Source of the DNA: Oscillospiraceae bacterium
Lineage (GTDB): Bacteria; Bacillota; Clostridia; Oscillospirales; Ruminococcaceae
Assembly: GCA_017472375.1 (NCBI GenBank)
Contig: JAFUQL010000186.1
Coordinates: 1-5,528, forward strand
Direction of reading: 5' to 3'
DNA: 5,528 bases
Part shown: positions 4,836 to 5,528 of the stretch, in pieces
Position numbering within the stretch: the stretch's first letter is position 1
How the letters are laid out: each line of letters opens with the position of its first letter
Notes under the pieces: model-generated
Databases searched by the model: none
Told to the model about the DNA's origin: nothing
Seen by the model: only the letters and a program-made list of their open reading frames with translations
Made by a program: the position numbers and the translations under genes

Positions 4836-5276
4836 ATGGAACGAGCCATATGCGGTGCGGACTGCGGAGCCTGCTCTCTGCGGGCAGACTGCCGGGGCTG
4901 TGCCCGGTCGGGAGGGAAGCCCTTTGGAGTGCCCTGTTTTATCGAGCAATACATCCGGGTCGGCGGGCGGGAGGCCTACGAGCGGTTCAAACAGGAACTG
5001 ATCCGGGAACTCAACGGGCTGCAGATCCCGGGGATGCCGCCGGTGCAGGAACTGCATGAGATGGTGGGAAGCTTTGTGAACCTGAAATACCCCCTTGCCG
5101 GCGGTGGGGCGGTGCGCTTTCTGGATGACTGCGGCCTGTACCTTGCTGCCCAGTTGGAGTGTGAGTTCGGCGGCGAGCGATGCTTCGGCGTCGTGGCCTG
5201 CATGGAGTTCCTGCTGGTCTGCACCTACGGCGCAGGCGGCAGTGATCCCGAGCTGGTGCTGTATAAAAAGAGATGA
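4836..5276 (+). CDS. Cysteine-rich protein with CGxDCGxC N-terminus (DUF3795-like)
   Basis: A 146-residue soluble protein. The first 34 residues hold six Cys in the order C6, C10, C13, C19, C22, C34 (ICGADCGACSLRADCRGC, then GKPFGVPC). This pattern resembles the N-terminus of DUF3795-type proteins and suggests bound zinc or an iron-sulfur cluster; the biochemical role is unknown. Residues 35-62 look helical (IEQYIRVGGREAYERFKQEL), 64-72 form a Pro-rich turn (IPGMPPV), and 92-144 contain five further Cys (99, 109, 116, 122, 129). The ATG at 4836 is preferred because AAAGGAG (4821-4827) is eight bases upstream; the ATG at 4830 is only two bases from it. Arginine is mostly CGG (7 of 11, with CGA and AGA also used), in contrast to the CGC-only PNPOx-like and bactofilin genes. 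It stands alone and is convergent with the gene at the window end. Confidence 0.82.
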   Translation: MERAICGADCGACSLRADCRGCARSGGKPFGVPCFIEQYIRVGGREAYERFKQELIRELNGLQIPGMPPVQELHEMVGSFVNLKYPLAGGGAVRFLDDCGLYLAAQLECEFGGERCFGVVACMEFLLVCTYGAGGSDPELVLYKKR

Positions 5277-5281
5277 GCATG

Positions 5282-5315
5282 GAGACCGCCCGGCCGCTTG
5301 AGGCCGGGCGGTCTC
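5282..5315. terminator. Convergent intergenic hairpin, probable terminator
   Basis: A perfect 14-bp GC-rich stem, 5282-5295 with 5302-5315, has a GCTTGA loop and starts five bases after the stop of the cysteine-rich gene. No T-run follows on the + strand. On the minus strand the only T-run lies about ten bases further on. Placement between two convergent genes suggests a shared terminator or 3' end barrier. Confidence 0.5.
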
Positions 5316-5329
5316 TGTATCCGCGGTGG

Positions 5330-5528
5330 TCAGTCCCACACGCCGAATTCCCACAAGAGCCCTGCGCCCAGCCCGTACCGGCCCGGCGGGTCAGGGGCGG
5401 GGAGAGGGGCGGTGTGCGCACTCAGCGGCAGGCTCAGGGCGGCATAGACCCGGCCGCCGCCTGCGCCCACCAGAAAGCTCCCGCCGGTGCGGCAGGCCAG
5501 TGCGCGGCCCAGCCGCTGCCCCAGCCGG
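5330..5528 (-). CDS. C-terminal fragment, possibly a histidine-kinase-type ATPase domain
   Basis: The last 65 codons of a minus-strand gene that begins beyond the window end, stopped by TGA (tca at 5330-5332). The frame is open to the edge. The piece RLGQRLGRALACRTGGSFLV, then GGGRVYAALSLPL, resembles the end of a HATPase_c domain of sensor histidine kinases: a helix after the G2 box, a GG pair, a strand, a Gly-rich turn and a closing LSLPL strand. The N and G boxes are outside the window, so the call is tentative. After LSLPL there is an unusual tail of about 30 residues, Pro-rich and then ending in LLWEFGVWD, where most kinases stop within a few residues. It is convergent with the cysteine-rich gene; a hairpin lies between them. 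Confidence 0.55.
   Translation of the reverse strand, partial: RLGQRLGRALACRTGGSFLVGAGGGRVYAALSLPLSAHTAPLPAPDPPGRYGLGAGLLWEFGVWD

Noticed and set aside
1..5528. tRNA, rRNA, CRISPR array, insertion sequence, phage or toxin-antitoxin module
   Set aside because: No cloverleaf, regular spaced repeats, transposase or phage-like protein, or paired small genes were visible on either strand.

Overview
The window reads as chromosomal DNA from a GC-rich low-copy Firmicute, most likely of the Oscillospiraceae (Faecalibacterium, Gemmiger or Subdoligranulum type). The reasons are strong AGGAGG-type ribosome binding sites, GC-rich third codon positions, sigma-A-like promoters that stand out as AT-rich patches in GC-rich DNA, and the mix of a bactofilin, a PsiE-family protein, a SpoIID/LytB-domain protein and a GalM. 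The assignment is inference from style; no rRNA or other marker gene is present.

Layout: (1) 1-225, the C-terminal end of a GalM-type aldose 1-epimerase (+). (2) 270-668, a small pyridoxamine-phosphate-oxidase-like flavin split-barrel protein (+), followed by a hairpin at 703-737. (3) 669-1207, a 540-base gene-free region with two good sigma-A-type promoters, nested inverted repeats and a GC-rich, foldable leader of about 215 bases. (4) 1208-1786, a bactofilin (+) with a tandem acidic repeat in its N-terminal tail, closed by a strong terminator. (5) 1893-2429, a PsiE-family membrane protein (-) with a TTG start and a histidine-rich C-terminal tail, under its own TATAAT promoter. (6) 2565-3611, an exported SpoIID/LytB-domain protein (-). 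(7) A divergent intergenic region holding a + strand promoter and two leader hairpins. (8) 3801-4604, an unrecognised polytopic membrane protein (+) with a strong terminator. (9) An AT-rich regulatory patch, then 4836-5276, a cysteine-rich protein (+) with a CGxDCGxC-type N-terminus. (10) A convergent hairpin, then 5330-5528, the C-terminal end of a minus-strand gene that resembles the end of a histidine-kinase ATPase domain.

The genes do not form one pathway. Several concern the cell envelope: bactofilin (cytoskeletal scaffold, often linked to wall synthesis), the SpoIID/LytB protein (glycan-strand cleavage) and two integral membrane proteins. Transcription units are mostly single genes. SpoIID to PsiE is the only pair with possible read-through, because no terminator is visible between them. 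No tRNA, rRNA, CRISPR array, insertion sequence or phage gene was seen. The most interesting unexplained items are the bactofilin leader with its promoter region and the His-rich tail of the PsiE-like protein.
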